From: Acidobacteriota bacterium
GTDB taxonomy: Bacteria > Acidobacteriota > Blastocatellia > RBC074
DNA: 64,000 nt
Assembly: GCA_018269055.1 (NCBI GenBank)
Contig: JAFDVI010000020.1
Location: 434,001 to 498,000 of the forward strand
Reading direction: 5' to 3'
The translations under genes and the position numbers were made by a program. This document shows positions 50,904 through 60,873 of the stretch, one piece after another. The notes under the pieces were generated by a model, which searched no databases, had not been told where the DNA came from, and worked only from the letters and a program-made list of their open reading frames with translations. Within the stretch, counting starts at the first letter, position 1, and the number at the start of each line of letters is the position of its first letter.

Positions 50904-52013
50904 TCAAACGTTAAACCTGAAGTGCATCACGTCGCCGTCTTTGACGACGTATTCTTTGCCTTCCGACCGCAGCAGGCCTTTTTCCCGCGCCACTTTTTCA
51001 CCGCCGCAGGCGATGTAATCGTCGTAGGAAATCGTTTCCGCGCGAATAAAGCCGCGCTCGAAATCCGTATGAATCACGCCAGCGGCTTTCGGAGCCGTGT
51101 CCCCTTGATGAATCGTCCAGGCGCGAACTTCTTTTTCTCCGGCGGTGAAGTAGGTTTGCAATCCCAACAGGTGATACGCCGCACGAATCAACCGATCCAG
51201 CCCCGCAGATTCAATGCCCAGCGAAGCCAGAAACTCCGTGCGTTCTTCCTTCGATAATTCGGCAAGCTCGGCTTCGATCTTGGCGGAAAAGGTGACGACT
51301 TCGGCGGGTTCGCCTTCCTTTTCGATGATTTCGCGCAAGGCTTTGACGTGCCTGCCTTCTGCGCCGGCCCCACCTGAAAGCTCGGCATCCACCACGTTGG
51401 CGGCATACAACACAGGCTTGGCGGTCAGCAAACTGTACGATTTCAGCGATGCCAACTGGTCTTTGTCCAATTTCGCGGAGTTGATCGTTTTGCCTGCGCT
51501 CAAAATTTCCAGCACCTGTTCAAGCGTAGCGACTTCGGCTTTGGCTTCCGCGCCACCGCTTTTGGCGGCTTTGCGCGCGCGATCCAGACTCTTTTCCACC
51601 GTCGCCAGATCGGCCAGCGCCAGTTCCAGATTGATGGTTTCGCGATCACTGACCGGGTCCACTTTGCCTGCGACGTGAATCACGTCTTCGTCTTCAAAAC
51701 AGCGAATGACGTGAACGATGGCATCGGTTTCGCGAATGTTGGCCAGAAACTTGTTGCCCAAGCCTTCGCCTTGCGAAGCGCCTTTGACCAGGCCGGCAAT
51801 GTCCACAAATTCAACGGCGGCGGGAATAGTTTTTTGTGGCTTGACCAGTTCCGTCAGCTTGTCGAGTCGCGGGTCTGGAACTTCGACGATGCCAACGTTT
51901 GGATCAATTGTGCAGAAGGGGAAATTGGCGGCTTCAGCCTTGGCCGAAGTCAGAGCATTGAACAGAGTTGATTTGCCTACGTTGGGTAATCCGACGATAC
52001 CAGCGCGTAACAT
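50904..52013 (-). CDS. ychF: Ribosome-binding ATPase YchF
   Basis: 369 residues, a universally conserved OBG-family P-loop protein that prefers ATP. G1 [14 protein letters not shown], switch [15 protein letters not shown]3 [22 protein letters not shown], a helical coiled insert about 130-200, and the C-terminal TGS domain ([38 protein letters not shown]). It binds ribosomes and modulates translation and the oxidative stress response. The next gene on this strand upstream is a PfkB kinase. Confidence 0.97.
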   Translation of the reverse strand: MLRAGIVGLPNVGKSTLFNALTSAKAEAANFPFCTIDPNVGIVEVPDPRLDKLTELVKPQKTIPAAVEFVDIAGLVKGASQGEGLGNKFLANIRETDAIVHVIRCFEDEDVIHVAGKVDPVSDRETINLELALADLATVEKSLDRARKAAKSGGAEAKAEVATLEQVLEILSAGKTINSAKLDKDQLASLKSYSLLTAKPVLYAANVVDAELSGGAGAEGRHVKALREIIEKEGEPAEVVTFSAKIEAELAELSKEERTEFLASLGIESAGLDRLIRAAYHLLGLQTYFTAGEKEVRAWTIHQGDTAPKAAGVIHTDFERGFIRAETISYDDYIACGGEKVAREKGLLRSEGKEYVVKDGDVMHFRFNV

Positions 52014-52058
52014 AAATGATGATTCCTTGCCGAGATGATTGAAGTAAGCGGGAATGTA

Positions 52059-52991
52059 TCAGCCCGCGAGGAACTGTTGCAACTCAGCTTCCGTCGGCAA
52101 CCCATCGCGCGCGCCCATTTCGCGGCATTGCAGTGCGGCCACGGCATTCGCCGTTCGCATGGTTTCTTCGATGCTCAATCTTTTGCACAAGCCGTAAATG
52201 AATCCCGCGCGGAAGGCGTCCCCTGCTCCGGTGGTGTCCTTAATAACAGGCGGACGAAACGCCGACGAAGCGACAAATTCGCCTTCGACAAACGCCAATG
52301 CGCCGCGCGCGCCCTGCGTCATCGAAACCAGATAACAGCCGTACTTTTGATTGAGCGTTTTCAGCGCCGCGCGTTCATCCATCGTTCCGGCGAGTTCGTT
52401 GGCCAGCCCTTGCGACGTGATCAGGCAATCCACCAGCGGCAGCAATTCATCAATGCCCGGATAGGCCGTATCCAAATCAATCGTTGTCACCATTCCGGCT
52501 TCGTGCGCCCATTTGGCGGCTTGAATGGCTGCCGCAGTATCAAACCCATCCAAATGCAGAACTCGCCCGCGAGTGATTTGTTCGCGCTTCAATTCTTCAG
52601 GTGGAATGCGCGTGCCGTCGTCGTGGTACCACAGGATGGTTCGTTCGCCGGAAAATTGTTCGATGATGATGACAGCGCCTTGCGTCTTCGCGCCGACAGC
52701 GATTTTGACGCCCGTGCAATCCACGCCTTCTTTTTGCAAGGATTCAATCAGCATGCGGCCTTCGTTGTCATAGCCGACTTTGCCGACGTAGCTGGCTTTC
52801 AAGCCCAATCGCTGCACGCCAACCATAGCGGACGAAACCTGTCCACCGGACATTTGTTGATGATCGCTCAAGCGAACTTTGGTGTTGAATGATGGAAAGC
52901 GCGGAATCGTCACCAGATGATCCACCGCGTTCAGTCCGAATCCGACCACGTCGAATTCACGATTTTCAGGGAGAGAAAATGAAAAGTTCAT
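52059..52991 (-). CDS. PfkB-family carbohydrate kinase
   Basis: 310 residues with both PfkB signatures: GGQVSSAMVGVQRLGLKASYVGKVGYDNEG near 48-77 and VIKDTTGAGDAFRAGFIYGL near 250-270, with the catalytic Asp in GAGD. Phosphorylates a sugar, nucleoside or similar alcohol group with ATP. The sugar-contact lid does not let me choose between ribokinase, fructokinase and other members. Divergent from the secreted hydrolase operon. Confidence 0.9.
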   Translation of the reverse strand: MNFSFSLPENREFDVVGFGLNAVDHLVTIPRFPSFNTKVRLSDHQQMSGGQVSSAMVGVQRLGLKASYVGKVGYDNEGRMLIESLQKEGVDCTGVKIAVGAKTQGAVIIIEQFSGERTILWYHDDGTRIPPEELKREQITRGRVLHLDGFDTAAAIQAAKWAHEAGMVTTIDLDTAYPGIDELLPLVDCLITSQGLANELAGTMDERAALKTLNQKYGCYLVSMTQGARGALAFVEGEFVASSAFRPPVIKDTTGAGDAFRAGFIYGLCKRLSIEETMRTANAVAALQCREMGARDGLPTEAELQQFLAG

Positions 52992-53082
52992 AGCGGCTTT
53001 TTAGCGCAACTTTGCCGTTTGCGCTACACTCACCGCGCTGTAAAGCTTCCCTTCTCAATCAACCAAACCGGAGAGATTCGTC

Positions 53083-55107
53083 ATGCAAAAGAGATTGCCC
53101 GCTCTTTGGGCTGCATTCATTGGTTTCATCTGCTTGTCACTTTTCCCAGCTAGCGCTGCCCAACAACCATCTGGAACGGTTCGACAGATTCCGCCGCCCG
53201 GCATTGACGTTCCTGCCGCCGACCGCGTCGAACTCGAAGCCGGAATTGCCTCGCTCGGCAAGGAAATCGAAGAACTGCGCGAGACCTTGAAGAAGAAACC
53301 AGCGATCTTGGCGTTGTTGCCCGATGTCCAAATCTTCCACAACGCTGCGCGGTATGCGCTGCAGTACAACGAATTTTACAAACTTGAAGAAATCGCGACG
53401 GCAAAGAAATTCCTGAAACAAGGAATGGAGCGCGCGCAGGCACTACGTGAAGGAAAAGCTCCGTGGACGACACAAACTGGCTTGGTCGTGCGCGGGTACG
53501 TTTCGGAAATTGACGGCTCGGTTCAACCCTTTGGGCTGGTCGTGCCGGAAAGTTACCAGCCAAATTCTTCGCATCAATTCCGGCTGGATGTTTGGTTTCA
53601 CGGACGCGGCGAAAATCTGACGGAACTCAACTTCATCGCCGACCGCCAAAAGAACGCTGGGCAATTTACACCGCCAAACACCTTTGTGTTGCATCCGTAT
53701 GGTCGCTATTGCAACGCCAACAAATTCGCGGGTGAAGTGGATTTATTTGAAGCCTTGGCCGCCGTCAAAAAACAGTATCCGGTTGATGAAACCCGCATCA
53801 GCGTGCGCGGTTTTTCGATGGGCGGAGCCGCCACCTGGCACATCGCCACGCATCACGCGGGATTGTGGGCTTCGGCTGCGCCGGGCGCGGGGTTTGCCGA
53901 AACGCCGGAATACGTCAAAGTCAATTTGGACGAAGTGCCGTGGTATGAACAGAAACTCTGGCATTTGTACAACGCGACGGATTACGCGGCGAATTTGTTC
54001 AACTGCCCGACCGTCGCTTACAGCGGGGAAATTGACAAACAGATTCAGGCCGCCCAGGTGATGGCGCGCGAACTGAAAACCGAAGGAATCGAACTCACGC
54101 ACATCATTGGCCCGCAAACCGAACACAAATATCACCCCGATGCAATCGAGGAAATCAGCCGCCGCATTGATTCGATTGCCGTCGCCGGACGCAATCCGGT
54201 TCCTCGCCGCGTGAAGTTCACGACTTGGACGTTGCGTTACAACCGAATGGCTTGGATAACGGTTGACGCGCTTGAGCAACATTGGGAAAGTGCGCGCGTC
54301 GAAGCTGAGATTCGCAATAATGCGCCGATTCAAGTGACAACGCAGAATGTCACGGCGCTGACCTTGAAAATGCAGCCCGGCGAATGCCCGCTCGACAATT
54401 CGCGGCGGCCAACAGTGGTGCTGGATAAACAAGAAGTGATGGCTTCGCCCGTGATGTCCGACCGTTCGTGGACTGCGCACTTCGGCAAGCTCGACGGCAA
54501 ATGGACGCTTGTGGAAGCACCTGAAGCCGGATTGCGAAAAGTTCATGGCTTGCAGGGGCCGATTGACGACGCCTTTATGAGCAGCTTCCTCTTCGTTCGC
54601 CCCACCGGCAAAGCGATGAACGACAAAGTTGCCGCTTGGAGTTCAGCGGAACTCGACCACGCGATAAAACAATGGCGCGGTATGTTTCGCGGCGAAGCCC
54701 CGGTCAAAACTGACGCGCAACTTACTGACGCCGACATCGCCGACTGCAATCTGATTTTATGGGGCGATCCATCCAGCAATTCCTTGCTCGCTAAAATCAT
54801 TGACCGATTGCCCATCGGCTGGAATGCGCAAACCATTAAAGTCGGCGACCAGACGTTCGCTGCCGCCAATCACGTTCCTGTGTTGATCTTCCCGAACCCA
54901 CTGAACCCAAAGCGTTATGTCGTCCTCAACAGCGGTCACACCTTCCGCGAAGCGCATTACCTGACCAATGCGCAGCAAACGCCGAAACTACCGGATTGGG
55001 CGATTGTGGATTTGAGCGTGCCTCCTTCGGCGTATGCGCCGGGAAAAATTGCGACGGCAGGATTTTTTGGCGAACGGTGGGAATTGAAAGCCGGAAACAA
55101 GCAATGA
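53083..55107 (+). CDS. Secreted alpha/beta-hydrolase (prolyl-oligopeptidase-like)
   Basis: 674 residues. Signal peptide LWAAFIGFICLSLFPASAA. The hydrolase domain lies about 135-360: LDVWFHGRGENLTELNFI, LHPYGRYCNANKFAGEVDLFEAL, the nucleophile in SVRGFSMGGAATWHIA, and GPQTEHKYHP for the His. About 300 residues of extra beta-rich domain follow, with WTLRYNRMAWITVDALEQHW and VLNSGHTFREAHY near the end. The layout resembles peptidase S9-like or esterase PHB-depolymerase-like proteins of planctomycetes and acidobacteria. The stop overlaps the chorismate mutase start (ATGA). Confidence 0.82.
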   Translation: MQKRLPALWAAFIGFICLSLFPASAAQQPSGTVRQIPPPGIDVPAADRVELEAGIASLGKEIEELRETLKKKPAILALLPDVQIFHNAARYALQYNEFYKLEEIATAKKFLKQGMERAQALREGKAPWTTQTGLVVRGYVSEIDGSVQPFGLVVPESYQPNSSHQFRLDVWFHGRGENLTELNFIADRQKNAGQFTPPNTFVLHPYGRYCNANKFAGEVDLFEALAAVKKQYPVDETRISVRGFSMGGAATWHIATHHAGLWASAAPGAGFAETPEYVKVNLDEVPWYEQKLWHLYNATDYAANLFNCPTVAYSGEIDKQIQAAQVMARELKTEGIELTHIIGPQTEHKYHPDAIEEISRRIDSIAVAGRNPVPRRVKFTTWTLRYNRMAWITVDALEQHWESARVEAEIRNNAPIQVTTQNVTALTLKMQPGECPLDNSRRPTVVLDKQEVMASPVMSDRSWTAHFGKLDGKWTLVEAPEAGLRKVHGLQGPIDDAFMSSFLFVRPTGKAMNDKVAAWSSAELDHAIKQWRGMFRGEAPVKTDAQLTDADIADCNLILWGDPSSNSLLAKIIDRLPIGWNAQTIKVGDQTFAAANHVPVLIFPNPLNPKRYVVLNSGHTFREAHYLTNAQQTPKLPDWAIVDLSVPPSAYAPGKIATAGFFGERWELKAGNKQ

Positions 55108-55403
55108 AATTGCCAGATGAATGTGAAAGTTTGTTCGACATTCGCGCCGAAATTGATCGCATTGATCGAGAAATCATCGCTGCGTTCGGCCGGCGGTTCG
55201 CCTATGTCAAAGCCGCCACCAAATTCAAAACCAGCGAAGCGACGGTCAAAGCTTCCAACCGATTTGCGGCGATGTTGCAGCAGCGGCGCGAATGGGCTGC
55301 GGCAGAAGAATTGAATCCCGACGTAATCGAAAAGTTGTATCGCGATTTGGTTACATACTTTATCGAAGAAGAGATGAGGAAATGGCAAAACAAGGAAGAT
55401 TGA
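55104..55403 (+). CDS. Chorismate mutase type II (PchB-like)
   Basis: 99 residues, all-helical AroQ/PchB fold: SLFDIRAEIDRIDREIIAAFGRRFAYVKAATKFK, then MLQQRREWAAAEELNPDVIEKLYRDLVTYFIEEEMRKW. The RR-x-WA and I-E-E-E blocks are those of PchB, an isochorismate pyruvate-lyase with weak mutase activity. The Arg (LFDIR) and Lys (TKFK) of the active site are present. ATG overlaps the hydrolase stop by 4 bases and the gene's 3' end overlaps the flavodoxin gene by 22, so translation is coupled. Use in salicylate, siderophore or aromatic biosynthesis is not resolved. Confidence 0.85.
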   Translation: MKLPDECESLFDIRAEIDRIDREIIAAFGRRFAYVKAATKFKTSEATVKASNRFAAMLQQRREWAAAEELNPDVIEKLYRDLVTYFIEEEMRKWQNKED

Positions 55404-55996
55404 ATGTATTGGCGGTTTTGGTGCTGGCGTTCGCCGGAGTACAGCTTGCGGCAGCGCAGAATCCGCAACCGGCAGAGAAAATCAAAATCCTGATTGTATA
55501 TCACTCTCGCGGAGGTCACACCGAAGCGATGGCCAACGCCGTTGCCGAAGGGGCGAAGAAAATCCCGCAGGCTGAAATTACCCTCAAAAAAGTCGGCGAT
55601 GTCAAATGTACAGAACTGCTGGCAACGGATGCGCTGGTCGTCGGTTCGCCTGTGTATTGGTCGAACATGGCTGGCGAGGTGAAAAGCTTCTTTGATCGGT
55701 TTTCGACCGATTGCGGTGTGCTGCCGCCGACTTTTCAGATGCGCGACAAAATCGGCGGAGCTTTTGTCACGGGCGGCGAAACATCCAGCGGCAAGGAAAT
55801 CGCGTTGATGACCATTGTCGCGGCAATGTTGGGCAATCGAATGATCGTCGTCAGCGAAGGGCAAGCGCTGGGCGCGGCGGCAACGACCGGCGATGGCAAA
55901 TCGCCCGTGACGGAAAAAGAATTGGAGGAGGCGCGGCGATTGGGCGAGCGCGTGGCACAAGTCACAACTTTTCTAAAATGTGGCAGAGCGAAATGA
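55382..55996 (+). CDS. Exported flavodoxin-like (WrbA-type) protein
   Basis: 204 residues. MAKQGRLNVLAVLVLAFAGVQLAAAQ is a clear signal peptide; the mature protein is a flavodoxin fold with the FMN phosphate loop VYHSRGGHTEAMANAVAEGA, then VVGSPVYWSNMAGEVKSFFDR and GAFVTGGETSSGKE, as in WrbA/NAD(P)H:quinone oxidoreductases. Family members are normally cytoplasmic. GAGGAA precedes the chosen ATG; the longer reading from 55292 lies inside the chorismate mutase gene. Overlaps the methyltransferase gene by ATGA. Confidence 0.85.
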   Translation: MAKQGRLNVLAVLVLAFAGVQLAAAQNPQPAEKIKILIVYHSRGGHTEAMANAVAEGAKKIPQAEITLKKVGDVKCTELLATDALVVGSPVYWSNMAGEVKSFFDRFSTDCGVLPPTFQMRDKIGGAFVTGGETSSGKEIALMTIVAAMLGNRMIVVSEGQALGAAATTGDGKSPVTEKELEEARRLGERVAQVTTFLKCGRAK

Positions 55997-56856
55997 GAGA
56001 AGACTACAGCCGAACAGCCGAAGGAATGGCCATGGTGCGCGCGCTGGAACAGTCGGTGCCACTTGAACGTCGCATTATTGAAGACCCGTTTGCCAAAGAA
56101 TTTCTGCTCAACCGGCGATATCAATGGCTGGCATCAAATCCCCTGCTGGCACGCGGATTGTTGCTGTTTATGAAGTATTGGGCGCCGGGCGGACAAGAGT
56201 TTCTGACAGTGCGCCCTCGGTTGGTGGACGATTTGGCCGTAAAACTTTCATCCGAAGGGCTTGATCAAATCGTGATCCTTGGAGCAGGGTTCGACACAAT
56301 GGTGCTGCGAATTCATGAAAGCCTGGCCAACGTGATTGTCTTTGAGGTAGACCATCCTGCGACTCAATCCATCAAACGCAAAACAATGCAGCGCCTTGGG
56401 CAGCCTGAAAATCTTCGCTTTGTCGCGGTGGATTTTGAAAAAGGGGACTTTAGGCAAAAGCTGATCGAGGCTGGATTTGACACAAAACGCCACTCATTCC
56501 TTATCTGGGTCGGCGTGTCGTACTACCTGACGGAGCGGGCAGTTGCCAATACGATGGAACAACTCGCCAGACTCGGCAACGCAGGAACAACGCTGGTTTG
56601 GGATTATTTGCTGGCCGAGGTCGTCAACGGTGCCACGACAAACCGTAATGCCTTGAGCAAAGCTCGCAAGGCGGAGCGTCTGGGAGAGCCTTGGTTGTTC
56701 GGTTTGGAAATTTCACAAGTCGCCGCTTTCGTCGAACAGTTTGGCTTTCGGCCGGTGAAAGATTATTCGCCAGAAGAATTGCAACGGCTGTATTGCCCGC
56801 ATCGCGCAACGCCAATGAGCTATGTGCGAATTGTTGTTTGTGAAAAGCAGATGTAA
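55993..56856 (+). CDS. Class I SAM-dependent methyltransferase (TIGR00027/LCMT-like)
   Basis: 287 residues. SAM loop LGAGFDTMVLRIHESLANVIVFEVDHPATQSIKRK, then FVAVDFEKGDF, and LIWVGVSYYLTERAV, the typical blocks of the leucine-carboxyl-methyltransferase-like TIGR00027 group found in many actinobacteria and acidobacteria, some of which modify polyketides or small acids. ATGA overlap with the flavodoxin stop. The set hydrolase, PchB-type enzyme, exported flavodoxin and methyltransferase is one operon. Confidence 0.88.
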   Translation: MREDYSRTAEGMAMVRALEQSVPLERRIIEDPFAKEFLLNRRYQWLASNPLLARGLLLFMKYWAPGGQEFLTVRPRLVDDLAVKLSSEGLDQIVILGAGFDTMVLRIHESLANVIVFEVDHPATQSIKRKTMQRLGQPENLRFVAVDFEKGDFRQKLIEAGFDTKRHSFLIWVGVSYYLTERAVANTMEQLARLGNAGTTLVWDYLLAEVVNGATTNRNALSKARKAERLGEPWLFGLEISQVAAFVEQFGFRPVKDYSPEELQRLYCPHRATPMSYVRIVVCEKQM

Positions 56857-56884
56857 ACAAACCAAAGACTGACTGAAGAACAGA

Positions 56885-56919
56885 GAAAAAAAATTGGGCT
56901 GACGATCGCTCGTCAGCCC
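56885..56919 (-). terminator. Strong intrinsic terminator of the BON-protein gene
   Basis: On the minus strand GGGCTGACGA-GCGA-TCGTCAGCCC is a perfect 10-bp stem, followed by AATTTTTTTT. The methyltransferase gene on the plus strand ends 28 bases before it, so it may act for both. Confidence 0.9.
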
Positions 56920-56986
56920 GTTTAACCTCACCCCTCGGAAGGAACTACGAAGTAGGAACCACTACACACGAAACACAGGAGAAAAG

Positions 56987-57523
56987 TCACTTCATTTTTT
57001 CAACTCGAAGGTTATTGGTCACGGAAAAAACTCCCGAAACCCCGTTGGCCGCGATGTTTGCGCGATCCGAATCGCTTTTTGTCGGCACAATTCCTTCGAG
57101 CGTAACGTTGCCGTTTTTGACAATGATGTGAATCGGCGGAACAGCTTGCATTCCCAACCGATCCAGACCCGGCTGGCGATAAATTGCCCGGAAAGTCGCC
57201 AGCCGAATCCGATCGTCGAAGTTCGACAACGGCAACACTTCGATCTTGTTTACCACCTGTTCAACCCCCGATACTTTCGCCACCACTCGTTTCGCGTCGC
57301 TTTTCAGCGTCGGTCGCGAGACTTGACCATAAAGTGTGACCGTGCCGTCTTCGAGCTTGAAATTCAGATTGTCAAAAACGCTGTAATACGGAAGCGTGAC
57401 CAGTTCTTTGCGAATCTTTTTGATCGTCTTGTCATACTGGTTTGCTTCGTCTGCGGTTTTAGCCGCAACCGGCATCACCGCAACCATCAAAGCCAGAATC
57501 GCTGATGCAAAAATCTTTTTCAT
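56987..57523 (-). CDS. Exported protein with two BON domains
   Basis: 178 residues with signal peptide MKKIFASAILALMVAVMPVAAKT. Two BON domains follow: about 32-100 (TIKKIRKELVTLPYYSVFDNLNFKLEDGTVTLYGQVSRPTLKSDAKRVVAKVSGVEQVVNKIEVL) and about 105-178 (HIIVKNGNVTLEGIVPTKSDSDRANIAANGVSGVFSVTNNLRV). BON domains bind membranes and occur in OsmY-like osmotic or envelope stress proteins. AGGAGGAG stands before the ATG. Followed by a strong terminator. Confidence 0.92.
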   Translation of the reverse strand: MKKIFASAILALMVAVMPVAAKTADEANQYDKTIKKIRKELVTLPYYSVFDNLNFKLEDGTVTLYGQVSRPTLKSDAKRVVAKVSGVEQVVNKIEVLPLSNFDDRIRLATFRAIYRQPGLDRLGMQAVPPIHIIVKNGNVTLEGIVPTKSDSDRANIAANGVSGVFSVTNNLRVEKMK

Positions 57524-57750
57524 ACGTCTCCTCCTCGCTATGTTTGAAAAGCTCCATGCGGCTATTCGGTTTTCAATCATCAACCTCATTGCGCCGCTTA
57601 CGATGTGACCTTACGTAGACGGGTTGTTCGACAGTTTCTTGCACGAGAGAATTTTTTTGATTTTGTCTGTTTAAGAACAGTTTTGCTGAGAAGCGGTTAA
57701 GCTCGGGGCTTGCATCGTGACTCAGGAGCGGGCAAGAATCCGAACCTGAC

Positions 57751-58593
57751 ATGGCTCTCTATCTGGTATCAACGCCAATTGGCAATCTGGAAGACATCAC
57801 GTTGCGCGCGCTCGGCGTGCTGAAATCTGTTGCCCTGATTGCCTGTGAAGACACGCGGCACACGCGGCGCTTGCTGGATCATTTCGGAATCAACAAACCG
57901 ACCGTCAGTTATCACGAACACAACGAGCAAGCGCGAGCCGATGAACTCGTTCAACGTCTGGCTGCCGGAGAATCCATCGCCATTGTCAGCGACGCGGGCA
58001 CACCCGGAATTTCCGATCCAGCCTATCGAATTGTGTTGGCCGCAATTGAACGCGGCATTGCCGTTGTGCCGATTCCCGGAGCTGTCGCTTTGATCGCTGG
58101 ACTGGTGGCGTCTGGATTGCCGACGGATTCATTTTTGTTCGCGGGATTTCTGCCGGCGAAGAAAATGGCGCGACGCAGCAAGTTGGAAGAATTGAAGGCC
58201 GAGCGGGCGACGCTGGTCGTTTATGAAACTCCCCATCGAATCCGAGAAGCCTTGGCAGATGCCCTGGAAATGCTCGGCGACCGCCAGGCATCGCTAGCGC
58301 GTGAGTTGACCAAGCTACACGAACAATTCCTTCGCGGAAAGTTGTCGGAACTCATTGCGTACTTTGACGAGCATCAACCGCGCGGAGAAATGACGCTTGT
58401 CATCGCCGGAAACGCTGATGATAATTTGCCTTTGATTGAATCAGGTTCCATCAGCGAACAAATTGAACAGTTGATGCTCGACGGATTGAGCCGCAGCGAT
58501 GCCATCAAGCAAGCTGCCAAATCGCGCGGTCTGACAAAACGCGAAGCCTATCAAACGATGCTGGAAGAGAAGGAAAACGATGATGAAAGCTAG
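57751..58593 (+). CDS. rsmI: 16S rRNA (cytidine(1402)-2'-O)-methyltransferase
   Basis: 280 residues of the tetrapyrrole-methylase fold. YLVSTPIGNLEDITLRALGVLKSV, ACEDTRHTRRLLDHF, IVSDAGTPGISDPAYRIV, VPIPGAVALIAGLVASGLPTDSFLFAGFLP and VYETPHRIREALAD are the RsmI blocks; the C-terminal helix ends in the KREAYQTML segment. It methylates the ribose of C1402 in the decoding centre. The gene begins a three-gene run with the TonB-like and nuclease genes, overlapping the next by 14 bases. Confidence 0.95.
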   Translation: MALYLVSTPIGNLEDITLRALGVLKSVALIACEDTRHTRRLLDHFGINKPTVSYHEHNEQARADELVQRLAAGESIAIVSDAGTPGISDPAYRIVLAAIERGIAVVPIPGAVALIAGLVASGLPTDSFLFAGFLPAKKMARRSKLEELKAERATLVVYETPHRIREALADALEMLGDRQASLARELTKLHEQFLRGKLSELIAYFDEHQPRGEMTLVIAGNADDNLPLIESGSISEQIEQLMLDGLSRSDAIKQAAKSRGLTKREAYQTMLEEKENDDES

Positions 58594-59503
58594 AAGATTG
58601 CTGTTGACCTTGTTTCTACTCCCTATTGCCTGTTGCCTGCTGTCCATTGCAGCAAATGCTCAACTGCTCAAACAAAACGATTATGGTGTAGGCGTGACCG
58701 TTGCGATTTACCAATTCGACGAGGCGCGCTCAAAACAGTTTTCCCAGGTCAATACGCTGAAGGTCACTGCCAATTCGCCTGAAGAAGAAATCGAATACAT
58801 CCAGCGGAATTTCGGCGCGGAAGATTTGAAAGTTCGCCACGTTCGTACGCTGGGTTTGCGCGAAGGCGAAGCGTTCACTGATTCGCAACCGATGAACGAA
58901 AACCAGTTTGTTTACGTCATCACGCCGCGCATCATTTCCAAAAATGAAGTAACCTTTGACTTTTCCGCCAAGTATGGCGAACAAACCTTACTGGATGTCA
59001 AAAGCGTGACCGCCGGAAGTTACGAAACCGTGATGTTGCGCGGCGGAAAAGGCGGGTTTGCCGTCAAAGAGTTCAAAGGGCCGAACGGCGTTGAAACCGT
59101 GCCGGAAACGCGTGCGCTGCTGGTAACCATTACTCCAACCGTGCAAACTGCGCGCAGCTTGCAAAACAAACCTTCAGACATTTCACGGCCAACGGATCAG
59201 TTCGGTTCCAAGGTCGAACTCAATGAAAGCGATACGTTCATCATCCCGACCGTCATCAACCGAGCGCCATTGAAATTTCCGGCGAGCGCCAAGCTGACGG
59301 GCTCGATCACCCTGCAATGTATCGTCACTCCGGATGGCACAGTGACCAATGTCCGCGTGCTGGATTCGCCGGATTCAGCGCTGAACCCAAAAGCCATCGA
59401 AGCGTTTCGACAGTATCGCTTCAATCCGGCGACGCTGAACGGCAAACCGACCTACGCCACATTCCGCGAAACCATCATTCTGAGCAAACCCGACGTGCCG
59501 TAA
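58580..59503 (+). CDS. Exported protein with TonB C-terminal domain
   Basis: 307 residues. Signal peptide [22 protein letters not shown]. Residues about 25-190 are a beta-rich region of unknown kind ([53 protein letters not shown]). Residues about 215-305 are a TonB/TolA C-terminal domain: [71 protein letters not shown]. The lack of an N-terminal membrane anchor suggests a periplasmic, not energising, form. Two adjacent ATGs are possible starts. Confidence 0.85.
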   Translation: MMKARRLLLTLFLLPIACCLLSIAANAQLLKQNDYGVGVTVAIYQFDEARSKQFSQVNTLKVTANSPEEEIEYIQRNFGAEDLKVRHVRTLGLREGEAFTDSQPMNENQFVYVITPRIISKNEVTFDFSAKYGEQTLLDVKSVTAGSYETVMLRGGKGGFAVKEFKGPNGVETVPETRALLVTITPTVQTARSLQNKPSDISRPTDQFGSKVELNESDTFIIPTVINRAPLKFPASAKLTGSITLQCIVTPDGTVTNVRVLDSPDSALNPKAIEAFRQYRFNPATLNGKPTYATFRETIILSKPDVP

Positions 59504-59507
59504 TCGT

Positions 59508-60797
59508 ATGACAAAGTTTTTGCATATCGCCGACATTCACCTGGGAATTCGCCGCTACAAATCGGAAGAACGGGCGCAGGATTTTTTTCACGCCTGGCGC
59601 GATTGTATTGAACGTTATGCGCTGGCCGAACAGGTGTCTTTCGTTCTGATTGCCGGAGATTTTTTCGACGCGCGCAAAGTCGAGCCGCAGGCGATGAACC
59701 AGGCAATGTTTTGTCTGACGCGATTGCGTGATGCCGGGATTCCGGTTGTCGCCATCGAAGGCAATCACGATTCACACGAAGTCGGAACGAATTTCAGTTG
59801 GCTGCGCAGTTTGTCGCGCTGGGGATACATCAAACTGCTGGAACCGATTTACGAAGACGGTTCGGCGCAAATGCAGGTTTGGGATGAACGTCAGGGGAGA
59901 GGCTCTTTCATTGACATTGGCGAGGCCAGGATTTTTGGTTCGCTCTGGTATGGGTCAACCGTTACTCAATCTTTGACCGCTTTGGTGGATCTGCTGCGCG
60001 ATCATCACGATCCTCGACGGTTCAATGTAATGATGTTGCACACGGACGTGGAAGGGCACGTCAATCATCCCAGCCCGCCGCTGCCCGTCGCGAAATTGAA
60101 CGAACTGAAGACCTACATTGATTATCTGGCGCTGGGCCACACGCACAAAAACTTCGAGATTGACGGTTGGGCTTACAACCCCGGTTCGCTGGAAGCGTGC
60201 AGCGTGGATGAATATGCCAACCAGCGCGGTGCGTATCTGGTCGAAGTCGAAGGCAAGCAGCACACCGCCAGGCTGCTTCAGGACTATCATCAGCGTCCTG
60301 TCATTCGGTTGAGTTTCGATGTTGACGGCAAGGCTACGCCGGAAGAATTTCACGAGGCATTGTTCACCCAACTCCGACAGGAATTAACTCCGCATAATTC
60401 CGGCGAAGCCAATTTACTGCCGCCTGTCATTGAACTGGCGTTACGCGGGCAACTGGGCTTCAAAAATTCCCTGCTGGAGCTGAACCGCATCCGCGATGAA
60501 ATCAAAAAAGAATTCAAACCCTTGCTGGCGATGATTCGCAATCAGACGGTTCCTGTTGAATATGCCGTCGCCGCCGGATTGAGCGAAAATGTCTCGCGCG
60601 GTGAACGCGAACGCAGAGTGATCGAAGATTTGATTTCGCGCGATGCGCGGTTCCGCCATCAGGCGTTGGATGTGGCCAATTTGATTTTGGAGGCGAAGCG
60701 GCTGGCACTCAACAACGAAAAACCGGCCAGCATAGTAGAAATGATTGAAACCAGGCTGGCCGAACACCAGAAACCGACTTCGGCGAATCCAGACTGA
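59508..60797 (+). CDS. SbcD/YhaO-like DNA exonuclease subunit
   Basis: 429 residues. The metallophosphoesterase motif set of SbcD/Mre11 is complete: [50 protein letters not shown] and [12 protein letters not shown]. The N-terminal DIHLG and GNHD carry the two metals. C-terminal 200 residues are capping and helical. The partner ATPase SbcC/YhaN is not next to it in this window. By family, double-strand-break processing in the cytoplasm. It starts 4 bases after the TonB-type gene. Confidence 0.9.
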   Translation: MTKFLHIADIHLGIRRYKSEERAQDFFHAWRDCIERYALAEQVSFVLIAGDFFDARKVEPQAMNQAMFCLTRLRDAGIPVVAIEGNHDSHEVGTNFSWLRSLSRWGYIKLLEPIYEDGSAQMQVWDERQGRGSFIDIGEARIFGSLWYGSTVTQSLTALVDLLRDHHDPRRFNVMMLHTDVEGHVNHPSPPLPVAKLNELKTYIDYLALGHTHKNFEIDGWAYNPGSLEACSVDEYANQRGAYLVEVEGKQHTARLLQDYHQRPVIRLSFDVDGKATPEEFHEALFTQLRQELTPHNSGEANLLPPVIELALRGQLGFKNSLLELNRIRDEIKKEFKPLLAMIRNQTVPVEYAVAAGLSENVSRGERERRVIEDLISRDARFRHQALDVANLILEAKRLALNNEKPASIVEMIETRLAEHQKPTSANPD

Positions 60798-60813
60798 AGG
60801 TCCGACCTTTTTT
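60797..60813 (+). terminator. Weak terminator after the SbcD-like gene
   Basis: AAGGT-CCG-ACCTT then TTTT; stem of five pairs followed by six Ts in total. Confidence 0.35.
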
Positions 60814-60873
60814 GCAGCGTAATGACCATTTTGTGAAAAATTCGTTTGGCAAATTCGCGTCCTTTCGCGCAGA

